The position numbers and the translations under genes are program-made. From the NCBI RefSeq assembly GCF_002723615.1, contig NZ_KZ304961.1:50351-114350 (forward strand): 64,000 nucleotides of DNA, written 5' to 3'. Below the pieces are notes generated by a model. That model worked only from the letters and a program-made list of their open reading frames with translations. It made no database searches and was not told where the DNA came from. Position 1 is the stretch's first letter; each line of letters begins with the position of its first letter. Shown piece after piece: positions 55,169 to 62,987 of this stretch. Source of the DNA: Limimaricola cinnabarinus (GTDB taxonomy: Bacteria > Pseudomonadota > Alphaproteobacteria > Rhodobacterales > Rhodobacteraceae).

Positions 55169-55483
55169 GTGTCATCGCCGATTTGGGGTGATACCGCCAA
55201 AGCCGGTTGCGGCGAAGCCCTCTTGCGGGATCCGCTGCACGAATGCCTGTGATCCGGCGAGGCGTTGCACCGCTAGGGTCCGAAAAGCGGTACCGGCGGG
55301 GTCGAGATCCTGCACGACCCCGAACCGGATCTGGCGGGCAACCACCTCGACGACATGATCGCCGGACCGGACGGCACGCCATGGGCCGGCACGATGTCGG
55401 AGAGCGCGAAGGGTGCGCTCTATCGCTACGACGAGGCCCGAAGCCCCCGCCCCGTCAGCGGTCGGCGTGCGTCCTTGCCGTGA
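55169..55483 (+). pseudogene. SMP-30/gluconolactonase/regucalcin-like gene, degraded
   Basis: One frame reads CGEALLRDPLHECL, TGA, SGEALHR, TAG, GPKSGTGGVEILHDPEPDLAGN, then HLDDMIAGPDGTPWAGTMSE and KGALYRYDEA before a stop. The LxDxxxxPDGxxWAGTM and GALYRYD patterns are characteristic of SMP-30/gluconolactonases. Two in-frame stops (55250 and 55274), a probable internal deletion and loss of the C-terminal two thirds show it is dead. It was divergent from the truncated GntR gene, a usual regulator-target layout for sugar-acid catabolism. Confidence 0.72.
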
Positions 55484-55508
55484 CCGGTGCACCGCGCCCA
55501 AGGCAGGC

Positions 55509-56915
55509 TTATGCGCGCGCGGCCGCGTCCTTGCCTTTCGGGGTCCTGCCGCTTTCGCGGTCCGGTCCGGCGCAGGGCAGCGCGATCCGAACGGCCTCGC
55601 CACCGCCCGTCCGCGGCGCGAAGCCAAGCCGTCCGCCGAGCCGCTCGACCGCCACCTGCGCGATCGCCAGCCCCAGCCCGCTGCCGCCCGCGGGGGCGCT
55701 CGTGCCGCGAAAGAAGCGCTCGGTCACGCGGGTCCGCTCGGCTTCGGGGATGCCGGGGCCGCGGTCGAGCACCGACAGCGTGATCCGCGCATCCCGCGCC
55801 ACGCCCTCGATCACCACCTCTTCGCCCGCCGGGCTCGCCAGCACGGCGTTCTCGACGATATTGCGCAGCGCCACCGCGGGCAGCACCGGATCGGGGATCC
55901 GGCAGAACAGGCCCGGCGCCACCTTCAGCACCAGCCGCACCTCCCGCCCGGCGGCCAGGCGCTGCATGTCCTGCGCCAGATCGGACACCAGCCGCGTCAC
56001 GTCGATGACCTCGCCGCCCCCCGCCGGAGCGCCGTCGACGGCGGCAAGCTCGAGGAGCTGGCGCACCATCCGGTCGGTCCGGGCGACGCCGCTCTCGATC
56101 CGCGCCAGCGCCTGCCGCCGCGTCGCCTCGTCCGGTGCCATGGCGGCGATCTGCGCCTGCGTCTTGATGCCGGCAAGCGGTGTCTTCAGCTCATGCGCGG
56201 CGAAGGCGGTGAAACTCTTTTCCCGGGCGCGGGCGGCGGCGACGCGGGCGAACAGCCCGTCGAGCGCCGCCCCCATGGGCCGGATCTCGCGCGGCAGCGG
56301 GCCTGCCGCCACCGGGCCGAGATCCTCGGCCGCGCGCTGCCCCAGCGCCCGCGCCATCCGGCCGAGCGGCGCAAGCCCGCGCCCGACGCTGATCCAGATC
56401 AGCGCCGCCAGCACCGGCAGGATCGCCAGCGCCGGCAGCAGCAGCCCGCGCGCCACATCCGCGACCAGGCGGTCGCGCACGGTGAGCCGGTCGCCGACCA
56501 TCACCCGCAGCCCCAGATCCTCGTTGATCATGGTGTAGACCCGCCAGGCCTCGCCATCGACGAGACTGTCGGAAAAGCCTGTCTGCTCGGCCGCGAGCCG
56601 CCCCGAGGGCGCGCTCGCAGACGCGCCCAGCAGCGCCCCGTCGAGCGACCAGATCTGGCACGACAGCTGGCGCGCATAGTCCGCGCCCGCCGCCGGCACG
56701 GGCAGGTCGCGCGCCACCGGCCCGGCCGTGGTGACGTCGATCCGCCGGTCGGAGATCAGCGAAGAGACCATCTGCGCCGCCTCGGCGAGCCGCGCGTCGA
56801 GCACCTGTTCGACCTCCGCCCGGGTGGAGTGCTGGATCCACCAGACCGCCGAGAGCCAGACCGCCCCCGTCGCCGCCAGCAGGATGGCGAACAGCCGCAC
56901 CCGGATCGAGGTCAT
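55509..56915 (-). CDS. Two-component sensor histidine kinase (QseC/PmrB type)
   Basis: A 468-residue membrane kinase. The first helix is near residues 7-28. A periplasmic sensor of about 110 residues (with a single Cys in QLSCQIWSLDG) comes next, then a second helix near 145-165, a HAMP-like linker and HisKA with the phospho-acceptor in FAAHELKTPLAGIKTQAQI. The ATPase has NIVENAVLAS, DRGPGIP and GGSGLGLAI. It is coupled by ATGA to the response regulator upstream. The stimulus is unknown; the divergent thiol-redox operon suggests envelope redox or metal stress. Confidence 0.9.
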   Translation of the reverse strand: MTSIRVRLFAILLAATGAVWLSAVWWIQHSTRAEVEQVLDARLAEAAQMVSSLISDRRIDVTTAGPVARDLPVPAAGADYARQLSCQIWSLDGALLGASASAPSGRLAAEQTGFSDSLVDGEAWRVYTMINEDLGLRVMVGDRLTVRDRLVADVARGLLLPALAILPVLAALIWISVGRGLAPLGRMARALGQRAAEDLGPVAAGPLPREIRPMGAALDGLFARVAAARAREKSFTAFAAHELKTPLAGIKTQAQIAAMAPDEATRRQALARIESGVARTDRMVRQLLELAAVDGAPAGGGEVIDVTRLVSDLAQDMQRLAAGREVRLVLKVAPGLFCRIPDPVLPAVALRNIVENAVLASPAGEEVVIEGVARDARITLSVLDRGPGIPEAERTRVTERFFRGTSAPAGGSGLGLAIAQVAVERLGGRLGFAPRTGGGEAVRIALPCAGPDRESGRTPKGKDAAARA

Positions 56916-57577
56916 GGCCGCGCCTCCGCGAGGCGGTAGCCGACGCCGCGCACCGTCTCGATGAAGCCCGCCCCCAGCTTGGCGCGCAGCTTGTGGACAT
57001 GCACCTCGACGGCGTTGCTCTCGACCCCCTCCTGCCAGCCATAGAGACGCTCTTCCAGCCGGTCCTTCTCGACGATCACGCCGGGGGTCTCGATCAGCGC
57101 GCGCAGCACCGCGAATTCGCGGCGCGAAAAGCGCAGCTCGCGCCCCGCCATCTCGCCGCGCATCCGCGACGGGTCGAGCCGCAGCCCGTTCCATTCGAGC
57201 AGCGCGCTGGCCCGCCCCTCGGCGCGGCGGATGATCGCGCGCAGCCGGGCGCTGACCTCGCCGAGATCGAAGGGCTTGCCGAGATAGTCGTCCGCCCCGG
57301 CGTCGAGCCCGCCGATCCGGTCGCGCACCTGGTCGAGCGCGGTGAGCAGCAGCACCGGCACCCGGTCGCCGCCCGCCCGCAGCGCGGCCAACAGGTCGAG
57401 CCCCGAGCCGTCGGGCAGCATCAGGTCGAGCACCACCGCCGAAAAGCCGCCCTGCGCCAGCGCCTCGCGCGCATCGGCGCAGCAGGTCACCAGCTCCGGG
57501 GTGAAGCCCTGCAGCCGCAACCCGACGCTCAGCCCGTCGGCCAGCGTCTCGTCATCTTCCACGATCAGAATCCGCAT
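56912..57577 (-). CDS. OmpR-family response regulator (QseB/PmrA type)
   Basis: A 221-residue regulator. The receiver has the phospho-acceptor Asp in VVLDLMLPDGSGLD (near residue 51), the switch Thr in LLLTALD and the Lys in YLGKPFD. A winged-helix effector domain with SRREFAVLRALIE and NAVEVHVHKLRAKLG follows. GGAGG lies four bases before the ATG. It reads away from dsbD. A CTTAAG direct repeat of the PmrA/QseB type lies in the shared promoter gap, so autoregulation and control of dsbD are likely. Confidence 0.92.
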   Translation of the reverse strand: MRILIVEDDETLADGLSVGLRLQGFTPELVTCCADAREALAQGGFSAVVLDLMLPDGSGLDLLAALRAGGDRVPVLLLTALDQVRDRIGGLDAGADDYLGKPFDLGEVSARLRAIIRRAEGRASALLEWNGLRLDPSRMRGEMAGRELRFSRREFAVLRALIETPGVIVEKDRLEERLYGWQEGVESNAVEVHVHKLRAKLGAGFIETVRGVGYRLAEARP

Positions 57578-57622
57578 CGGGCCTCCGGTTGTCATCCTTG
57601 CCGCCGCCATTGCGCCACCGGC

Positions 57623-57639
57623 CTTAAGGGTCGCTTAAG
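57623..57639. promoter_or_regulatory. PmrA/QseB-type response regulator box
   Basis: CTTAAGGGTCGCTTAAG is an exact CTTAAG-N5-CTTAAG direct repeat, the established recognition pattern of PmrA/BasR- and QseB-like regulators. It lies 46 bases before the regulator start and 23 bases before the dsbD start. TA-rich sequence is rare in this genome, so a chance match is unlikely. Confidence 0.8.
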
Positions 57640-57661
57640 GTAGCCCGCCGATCGGGGCGTC

Positions 57662-59521
57662 ATGACACGGATCTCACCCTACCCTGCCGCCCTGCGGCGC
57701 GCCATCATCGCCCCGCTTCTCGCGGCGCTGTCCCTTGCCCTCTTCGCCGCCGCCGCCCTCGCGCAGGGCGACGCCTTCGACAGGCAATCGCCGCCGATGG
57801 ACCCGCGCGAGGCCTTCGCGCTCGAGGTCGAGCCGCAGCCGGACGGCAGCCGCCTGCTGCGCTGGGACATCGCCGAGGGCTACTATCTCTACCGCGACTA
57901 CCTCTCCGCCGAGACCGGGGACGGGGCAACGCTGCCGCTCGAGACCGAGCCCGGCATCACCCAGGACGACCCGACCTTCGGCACGGTCGAGGTGTATTTC
58001 CAAGAGGCCGAGGCGCGGATCGGGCCGGTGCAAGGCCCGGTGCACGTGACCTATCAGGGCTGCCAGGATGGCGGGATCTGCTACCCGCCGGTCACCGACA
58101 CCCTGCCCGCGATCGAGGCCGCGGCCGCGCCCGCCGCCGGGGCGGACCCGGCCGCTCCTGCCCCCGCCCCCGCCCCCGCCGAGGAGACGGTGGCCGAACA
58201 GGCATCCGGGGGCGGCATCACCCTGGCCGAGGACAGCGGCCTGCTCGACGGTCTGAGCGCCCGCGGCGGCCCGATTCTCGTGCTGGCGGGCTTCTTCGGC
58301 TTCGGGCTGCTGCTCGCCTTCACCCCTTGCGTCTTTCCGATGTTCCCGATCCTCGCAGGGCTGCTGGCCGGGCAGGACGGCACGGTCGGCGCCCGGCGCG
58401 GCGCGCTGCTCTCGGGCGTCTACGTGCTCGCCATGGCGGCGGCCTTCGGCCTTCTGGGGCTCATCGCCGCCTGGTCGGGCCAGAACCTGCAACTGGTGCT
58501 GCAATCGCCCTGGGCCGTGGGCGTGGTCGCGGTGATCTTCGTGGCGCTGGCGCTGTCGATGTTCGGCCTTTACGAGATGCGCCTGCCGCAGGCCTGGACG
58601 GCCCGGCTGTCGGGTGTCGGCGCGGGCCGGGGCGGCACGCTGGGCGGGGCCGCGGCGCTGGGCTTCACCTCGGCGCTGATCATGGGGCCTTGCGTGACCG
58701 CGCCGCTGGCGGGCGCGCTCCTTTACATCGCGCGCACCGGCGACGCCTGGCTCGGCGCGGGCGCGCTCTTCGCTCTCGGGCTCGGTCAGGGCGTGCCGCT
58801 GCTGATCGCGGGCACCTTCGGCGCGCGGATGCTGCCGCGGGCGGGCGCGTGGATGGAGGGGGTCAAGGCCGCCTTCGGCGTCGTCTTTCTCGGCATGGCG
58901 ATCTGGCTCGGTGGCCGGCTGCTGCCCGGCCCCGCCGTGCTGGCGCTCTGGGCGGCGCTGCTGCTCGGCGCGGGCGTCTTCATCGGCGGGCTGGACCGGC
59001 TGGAGCCGGGCTCCGGCGCGGCGCCGCGGCTTCGAAAGACCGCCGGTCTCGCCGCGATCCTCGTCGCCGTGTTCATGGGGCTCGGCGCCGCCGCGGGCGG
59101 GCAGGACCCGATGCGCCCGCTGGCCGGCCTGCGCCCGGCCGCGGCTGCGCCCGGCCCCGCCTCGGACGAGATCGCCTTCACCCCCGTTGCTTCGGTGCCG
59201 GAACTCGACGCCGCGCTGGCGCAGGCCGACGGGCCGGCGATGATCTACGTCACCGCCGACTGGTGCGTCACCTGCAAGGTGATCGATCGCCGTCTCTGGC
59301 CCGACCCGGCGGTGCGCGAGGCGCTGGCGGACACCACGCTCATCGCCGCCGACCTGTCGGAGTTCGACACCGCGGGGCAGGCGCTGCTCGATCACCTCGG
59401 CTCGGTCGGCCCGCCGACCATGGTGTTTCTCGACGCGGCGGGGCGCGAGGCCCCGGGCAGCCGCCTGATCGGCGAGCCGGGGGTTGAAGAGGTCGTCGCC
59501 TCTGCGCGGGCGATCCGATGA
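57662..59521 (+). CDS. dsbD: Thiol:disulfide interchange protein DsbD
   Basis: A 619-residue three-part electron carrier. It has a signal peptide (to about residue 34) and a periplasmic alpha domain with Cys134 and Cys140 in YQGCQDGGICYPP. A transmembrane domain with cysteines in AFTPCVFPMFPIL (near 223) and IMGPCVTAPLAGA (near 343) follows, then a C-terminal thioredoxin domain with DWCVTCK (near 535-540). All six redox cysteines are present. It brings reducing power from cytoplasmic thioredoxin to periplasmic partners. It is the first gene of a coupled operon with tlpA, dsbA and an L,D-transpeptidase. Confidence 0.95.
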   Translation: MTRISPYPAALRRAIIAPLLAALSLALFAAAALAQGDAFDRQSPPMDPREAFALEVEPQPDGSRLLRWDIAEGYYLYRDYLSAETGDGATLPLETEPGITQDDPTFGTVEVYFQEAEARIGPVQGPVHVTYQGCQDGGICYPPVTDTLPAIEAAAAPAAGADPAAPAPAPAPAEETVAEQASGGGITLAEDSGLLDGLSARGGPILVLAGFFGFGLLLAFTPCVFPMFPILAGLLAGQDGTVGARRGALLSGVYVLAMAAAFGLLGLIAAWSGQNLQLVLQSPWAVGVVAVIFVALALSMFGLYEMRLPQAWTARLSGVGAGRGGTLGGAAALGFTSALIMGPCVTAPLAGALLYIARTGDAWLGAGALFALGLGQGVPLLIAGTFGARMLPRAGAWMEGVKAAFGVVFLGMAIWLGGRLLPGPAVLALWAALLLGAGVFIGGLDRLEPGSGAAPRLRKTAGLAAILVAVFMGLGAAAGGQDPMRPLAGLRPAAAAPGPASDEIAFTPVASVPELDAALAQADGPAMIYVTADWCVTCKVIDRRLWPDPAVREALADTTLIAADLSEFDTAGQALLDHLGSVGPPTMVFLDAAGREAPGSRLIGEPGVEEVVASARAIR

Positions 59522-60336
59522 GCGCGGTCGCGATCGGCCCGCTGGTGTTCTCGGGCGAACGCTTCCTCGCCGTCGTCGCGGTGCTCGTCTTCATCGCCGC
59601 CACCGAGATCGCCGCCTGGCGCCGTCCGGCGCAGGCCGAGGCGCTGCGGCGCTGGTCGCTCATCGCCGTGCTCGGCTGGGTGATCGCGGCGCGGGCGGGG
59701 TTCGTGGCGATGCAGGCCGACAGCTTCCGCGCGGCGCCGCTCGACGTGTTCAAGCTCTGGCAGGGCGGTTTCGCGCCGTGGGCGGGCCTGCTCGGGCTGG
59801 CCCTCGCGCTGGTCGCGGCGCTGCTGCGCCACCCGAAGGCGCTGCCGCCGCTGCTGCTGGCCGCCGGCCTTGCAGGGTCGGGGGTCGCGGTGACGCAGGC
59901 CGCGCTGCCCGACCAGGCGGGCGGCCGCCTGCCCGCGATCCACCTCACCGAGCTGTCGGGCCGCCCCTACCCGCTGGCCGAAACGGCGGGCCGGCCGCTG
60001 GTGGTCAACCTCTGGGCCACCTGGTGCCCGCCCTGCCGCCGCGAGCTGCCGATGATGATGGAGGTCGCCGCCGAAACGGAGGGCGCGCAGATCCTCTTCG
60101 TCAACCAGGGCGAGACGGCGGCGGTGATCGAGCGCTACCTCGCGGAGCAGTCGCTCGGCACGGCCGGCATGCTGCGCGACCCGGAAGGGGTGGTGATGGA
60201 GACGTTCGAGCTGCTCGGCCTGCCGACCACCCTGTTCTTCGACGCCGAGGGCCGGCTGCAGACCGCCCATACCGGCGAAATCTCCCGCGCACAGCTGCAG
60301 GCGGGCATCGACGCGCTCGAAGGGGCCGCCCCATGA
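59518..60336 (+). CDS. TlpA-family thioredoxin with N-terminal membrane domain
   Basis: A 272-residue protein. Three or four membrane helices in the first 130 residues precede a periplasmic TlpA/ResA-like thioredoxin domain with the active site WATWCPPCRREL and the cis-proline in GLPTTLFFD. Such proteins receive electrons from DsbD or CcdA and reduce specific targets. The start overlaps the dsbD stop by ATGA. The position matches ScsD in scs (suppressor of copper sensitivity) loci. The extra helices before the thioredoxin domain resemble a prolipoprotein-diacylglyceryl-transferase-like fragment only weakly. Confidence 0.9.
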   Translation: MSAVAIGPLVFSGERFLAVVAVLVFIAATEIAAWRRPAQAEALRRWSLIAVLGWVIAARAGFVAMQADSFRAAPLDVFKLWQGGFAPWAGLLGLALALVAALLRHPKALPPLLLAAGLAGSGVAVTQAALPDQAGGRLPAIHLTELSGRPYPLAETAGRPLVVNLWATWCPPCRRELPMMMEVAAETEGAQILFVNQGETAAVIERYLAEQSLGTAGMLRDPEGVVMETFELLGLPTTLFFDAEGRLQTAHTGEISRAQLQAGIDALEGAAP

Positions 60337-60506
60337 GCCCGGCCCTGCGCCCCCGGCGGTGGCCGGAGCCGCCCGCGCGGATGCCGATCCCGGCGGCCTG
60401 CGCCACGGCCCCCGCACACGATCCCGCACACGATCTTGCACACGATCCCGACCCGTCGCCCCTGCCCGCCTCCCGGCGGACGACCAACCAAGGAGAGACC
60501 ACATGA
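60333..60506 (+). CDS. Small Pro/His/Asp-rich ORF between tlpA and dsbA
   Basis: A 57-residue ORF that overlaps tlpA by ATGA and dsbA by ATGA. It therefore bridges the two genes for translational coupling. It has no hydrophobic segment and encodes three near-identical 12-base repeats (GCACACGATCCC at 60414, 60426 and 60438), giving HDPAHDLAHDPD. The composition is unlike a folded protein. It may only be a coupling device, or chance. Confidence 0.35.
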   Translation: MSPALRPRRWPEPPARMPIPAACATAPAHDPAHDLAHDPDPSPLPASRRTTNQGETT

Positions 60507-61138
60507 CCAAGCTCACCCGCCGCACCGCGCTCACCGGCGGCCTGCTCGCCCTGGGCGGCACCGCGCTCTGGACCGCGACGCGCCCCTCCGCCCAGGCGCA
60601 GGACGGGGCGATGCACCCGACCATCGAGGAGGTGATGTTCGACCCCGCCAACCCGGTGCTCGGCAATCCCGAGGGCGATGTCACCATCGTCGAGTTCTTC
60701 GATTACCAATGCCCCTACTGCAAGTCGAACCACCCGGTCCTGAAGGAGGTGGTCGAGGCGGACGGCAATGTCCGGCTGGTGATGAAGGACTGGCCGATCT
60801 TCGGCGCGCCCTCGGTGCGGGCCGCGCAGCTGGCGCTCGGCGCGGCCTCGCTCGACTCCTACCTGACCGCGAATGACGCGCTGATGGCGACCGAGGGCCG
60901 GCTCGACGAGACGCTGATCGAAGAGACGCTGACCGAGGCCGGGCTCGATGTCGCGGCGCTCGACGCCGCCTACCGCGAGAACCGCAGCACCTGGGACGGG
61001 CTTCTGACCCGCAACAGCGCGCAGGCAGCGGCCTTCCACCTGCGCGGCACCCCCGCCTTCATCATCGGCACGGCGATCTATCCGGGCGCGATGGACAAGG
61101 CCGGGCTCGAGAACGCGGTCGCAACGGCGCGCGGCTGA
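60503..61138 (+). CDS. Exported DsbA-family protein (ScsC/DsbG-like position)
   Basis: A 211-residue exported thioredoxin-fold protein. The twin-arginine-like TRRTALTGGLLALGG leads to a DsbA domain with VEFFDYQCPYCKSNHP (CPYC near residue 70) and the cis-proline GTPAFIIG. These two are its only cysteines. It lacks the N-terminal dimerisation segment of the DsbA-like protein at 10462. AGGAGA precedes the ATG. With DsbD upstream it is more likely kept reduced (isomerase or sulfenic-acid reductase) than oxidising. Confidence 0.9.
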   Translation: MTKLTRRTALTGGLLALGGTALWTATRPSAQAQDGAMHPTIEEVMFDPANPVLGNPEGDVTIVEFFDYQCPYCKSNHPVLKEVVEADGNVRLVMKDWPIFGAPSVRAAQLALGAASLDSYLTANDALMATEGRLDETLIEETLTEAGLDVAALDAAYRENRSTWDGLLTRNSAQAAAFHLRGTPAFIIGTAIYPGAMDKAGLENAVATARG

Positions 61139-61221
61139 TCCCTTTTTCCAAGGCCGGGACATGGCGGCCGCGGCCTTTCCCACCCCCCGGCCTTCCCCCC
61201 CAGAACAGGAGCACAGACAAG

Positions 61222-61788
61222 ATGAGCATCACCCCCACCCGCCGCCAGGCGCTTCTCGGCGGCGCCGCCGCCGCGGCCGCGCTGGCCAGCCCCGCGCTGC
61301 TGCGCGCCCAGTCAGCACAGGCCCCGGTGCAGCGCAACGTGTCGAGCTTTCGCACGCAGGACTGGCGGGATCACTTCGACACGCTCGGCATCGCCACCAT
61401 TGTCGCCGACACATCGTCGCGGGCGCTGCACTACTGGAACGCCGATGCCTCCGACTACCGGGTCTACCCGACCTCGATCCCGATCTCCGAGGAGCTGACC
61501 AAGCGCGGCTATACCGAGATCGTCCGCAAGCGGGTCGGCCCCGACTGGACCCCGACGCCGAGCATGCTCGAACGCAACCCCGAGCTGCACTACATGCCCC
61601 CCGGCCCCGACAACCCGCTCGGCACCCATGCGATGTATCTCAGCTGGCCCGCCTACCTGATCCACGGCACGCATGACACGCGCAAGATCGGGCGGCCCTC
61701 CTCGGATGGCTGCATCGGCCTTTACAACGAGATGGTCGCGGAACTGTTCGAGATCGCCCCGGTCGGCACGCAGGTGCGCATCATCTGA
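61222..61788 (+). CDS. L,D-transpeptidase (YkuD family), redox-operon member
   Basis: A 188-residue exported enzyme. The twin-arginine-like PTRRQALLGGAAAAAALASP precedes a YkuD domain with IHGTHDTRKIGRPSSDGCIGL, holding the catalytic His and the only cysteine. The segment PDNPLGTHAMYLSW before it is typical of the ErfK/YbiS group. It lies 83 bases after dsbA on the same strand. In E. coli, single-cysteine L,D-transpeptidases are protected from oxidation by DsbG, which DsbD keeps reduced, so the operon composition fits. Confidence 0.9.
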   Translation: MSITPTRRQALLGGAAAAAALASPALLRAQSAQAPVQRNVSSFRTQDWRDHFDTLGIATIVADTSSRALHYWNADASDYRVYPTSIPISEELTKRGYTEIVRKRVGPDWTPTPSMLERNPELHYMPPGPDNPLGTHAMYLSWPAYLIHGTHDTRKIGRPSSDGCIGLYNEMVAELFEIAPVGTQVRII

Positions 61789-61920
61789 TGCCCGTGATCT
61801 GAGCCCGCGCGGGTGGCACGGGCTGGACCGTTGCCACCCGCCATACCATTCGTGCCCGCCAGAGGCTCCGCCCGAGCGCGCAGCGGAGGAAAGACGGTGG
61901 GACAGGGTCCCGGCCTTCTG

Positions 61921-62208
61921 GCCGCCCCGACGCTGTTCGCCGCCCGGTATCCGGGCTCGCTCTTTCATGCCAGGCCGGTGGAGGTCCTCCCCGGCCGCGG
62001 CCATCCGACCAACATGGAGCAGGTCCGGCGCTACAGCCGCGACTGCCTCGTGGATCTGCGCGACGGGATCGGCGCGCAGATCCACGAGGGCGGCGGTCTG
62101 GCCGAGGCTTCTTACGTCGCCCCGAGCGCCTATGCGCATCTCGACACCTTCGACGAGCTGGCCAGCAGGAACGCGGGCCGCGTCCTCGGGCAAAGGGAGT
62201 TCGAGGGA
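61921..62208 (+). pseudogene. 3' remnant of a metallo-beta-lactamase-fold hydrolase
   Basis: The frame encodes VLPGRGHPTNMEQVRRYSRD and then LVDLRDGIGAQIHEGGGLAE, AYAHLDTFDELASRNAGRVL and GQREFE. This is the normal C-terminal end of MBL-fold hydrolases near SoxH-type or quinoprotein-relay proteins. The N-terminal zinc motif HxHxDH is missing, and the usual stop after the terminal FE is lost. It fills most of the 470-base gap between the L,D-transpeptidase and the next gene; nothing else is visible there. Confidence 0.65.
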
Positions 62209-62262
62209 GGCGCGCCCCGCGCGATTCGGAGCGCCCTCCTGATAGCGGAACAGCCGGCCCGG

Positions 62263-62856
62263 CTACGGCTTGATGGCGATGAGGTCGATCAGGGCGGACA
62301 TGCCGACATGGCCTTTGCCCTCCTCGATCTCGCGCTCATATGAGGCGAGGCGGAGGATTTCGAAGTCACCGAAGGCTTTTTCGAGCAGGTCTTCGGTGTA
62401 GAGATTCTCCGCGTCCGGCGGGCCGCCGGTGCCATGAGCGATCTGCTCGGGGCGGTAGCCATGCAGCATCAGGACCCCACCGGGGCGCAAGGTCCGCTTC
62501 ATGCCCTCGAAGATCCGCTTGCGCATCGAGGGGGGCGCGAACTGGATGAATATGGCGACCACGGCGTCGTATGCGCCGGGCTCCCAGTCCCAGTCATCTA
62601 TGTCGGCAAGCGCGTGATGAACGGTGACGCCCCGCTCCTCGGCCAGTTTCCGCGCCTTGCCGATCGCGACCGGCGAGGCATCGAAGGCGGTGACATCGAG
62701 ACCGCGCGCGGCCAGAAAGGCGGCGTTGCGCCCCTCGCCATCCGCGACGCAGAGAACGCGGCCATCCTGCGGCAGGTGGTTTGCATGCTCCGAGAGGAAC
62801 CGGGCCGGATCGGTCCCGAAAAGGTACCCCGGCGCAGCGTATCGCTGATCCCACAT
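62263..62856 (-). CDS. Class I SAM-dependent methyltransferase (TehB-like group)
   Basis: A 197-residue methyltransferase beginning MWDQRYAAPGYLFGTDPARFL. The SAM motif is VLCVADGEGRNAAFLAARGL (near residue 34), then VTAFDASPVA and LRPGGVLMLHGYRPEQ. The MWDxRY start and DGEGRN motif are shared with TehB- and thiopurine-type small-molecule methyltransferases, often linked to metalloid or thiol detoxification. The substrate is not known. The frame is intact although the region upstream of its stop is decayed. Confidence 0.83.
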   Translation of the reverse strand: MWDQRYAAPGYLFGTDPARFLSEHANHLPQDGRVLCVADGEGRNAAFLAARGLDVTAFDASPVAIGKARKLAEERGVTVHHALADIDDWDWEPGAYDAVVAIFIQFAPPSMRKRIFEGMKRTLRPGGVLMLHGYRPEQIAHGTGGPPDAENLYTEDLLEKAFGDFEILRLASYEREIEEGKGHVGMSALIDLIAIKP

Positions 62857-62987
62857 GAGCGTTGTCTCCCGTGAAAATTGATCGCAGATCCAACCAAACG
62901 CGGCTGCCGAGGTCTAGTGGCCCCCTCCCGCCTTTTCGGACCAGCAAGGGGGGTAAGGCCGGCGAAGAAGAGGCCCTGAATGCGCGT

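Noticed and set aside
53619..62343. Genomic island or prophage
   Set aside because: There are relics and accessory genes but no integrase, transposase, tRNA junction or direct repeat ends, and codon use looks like the rest of the window.
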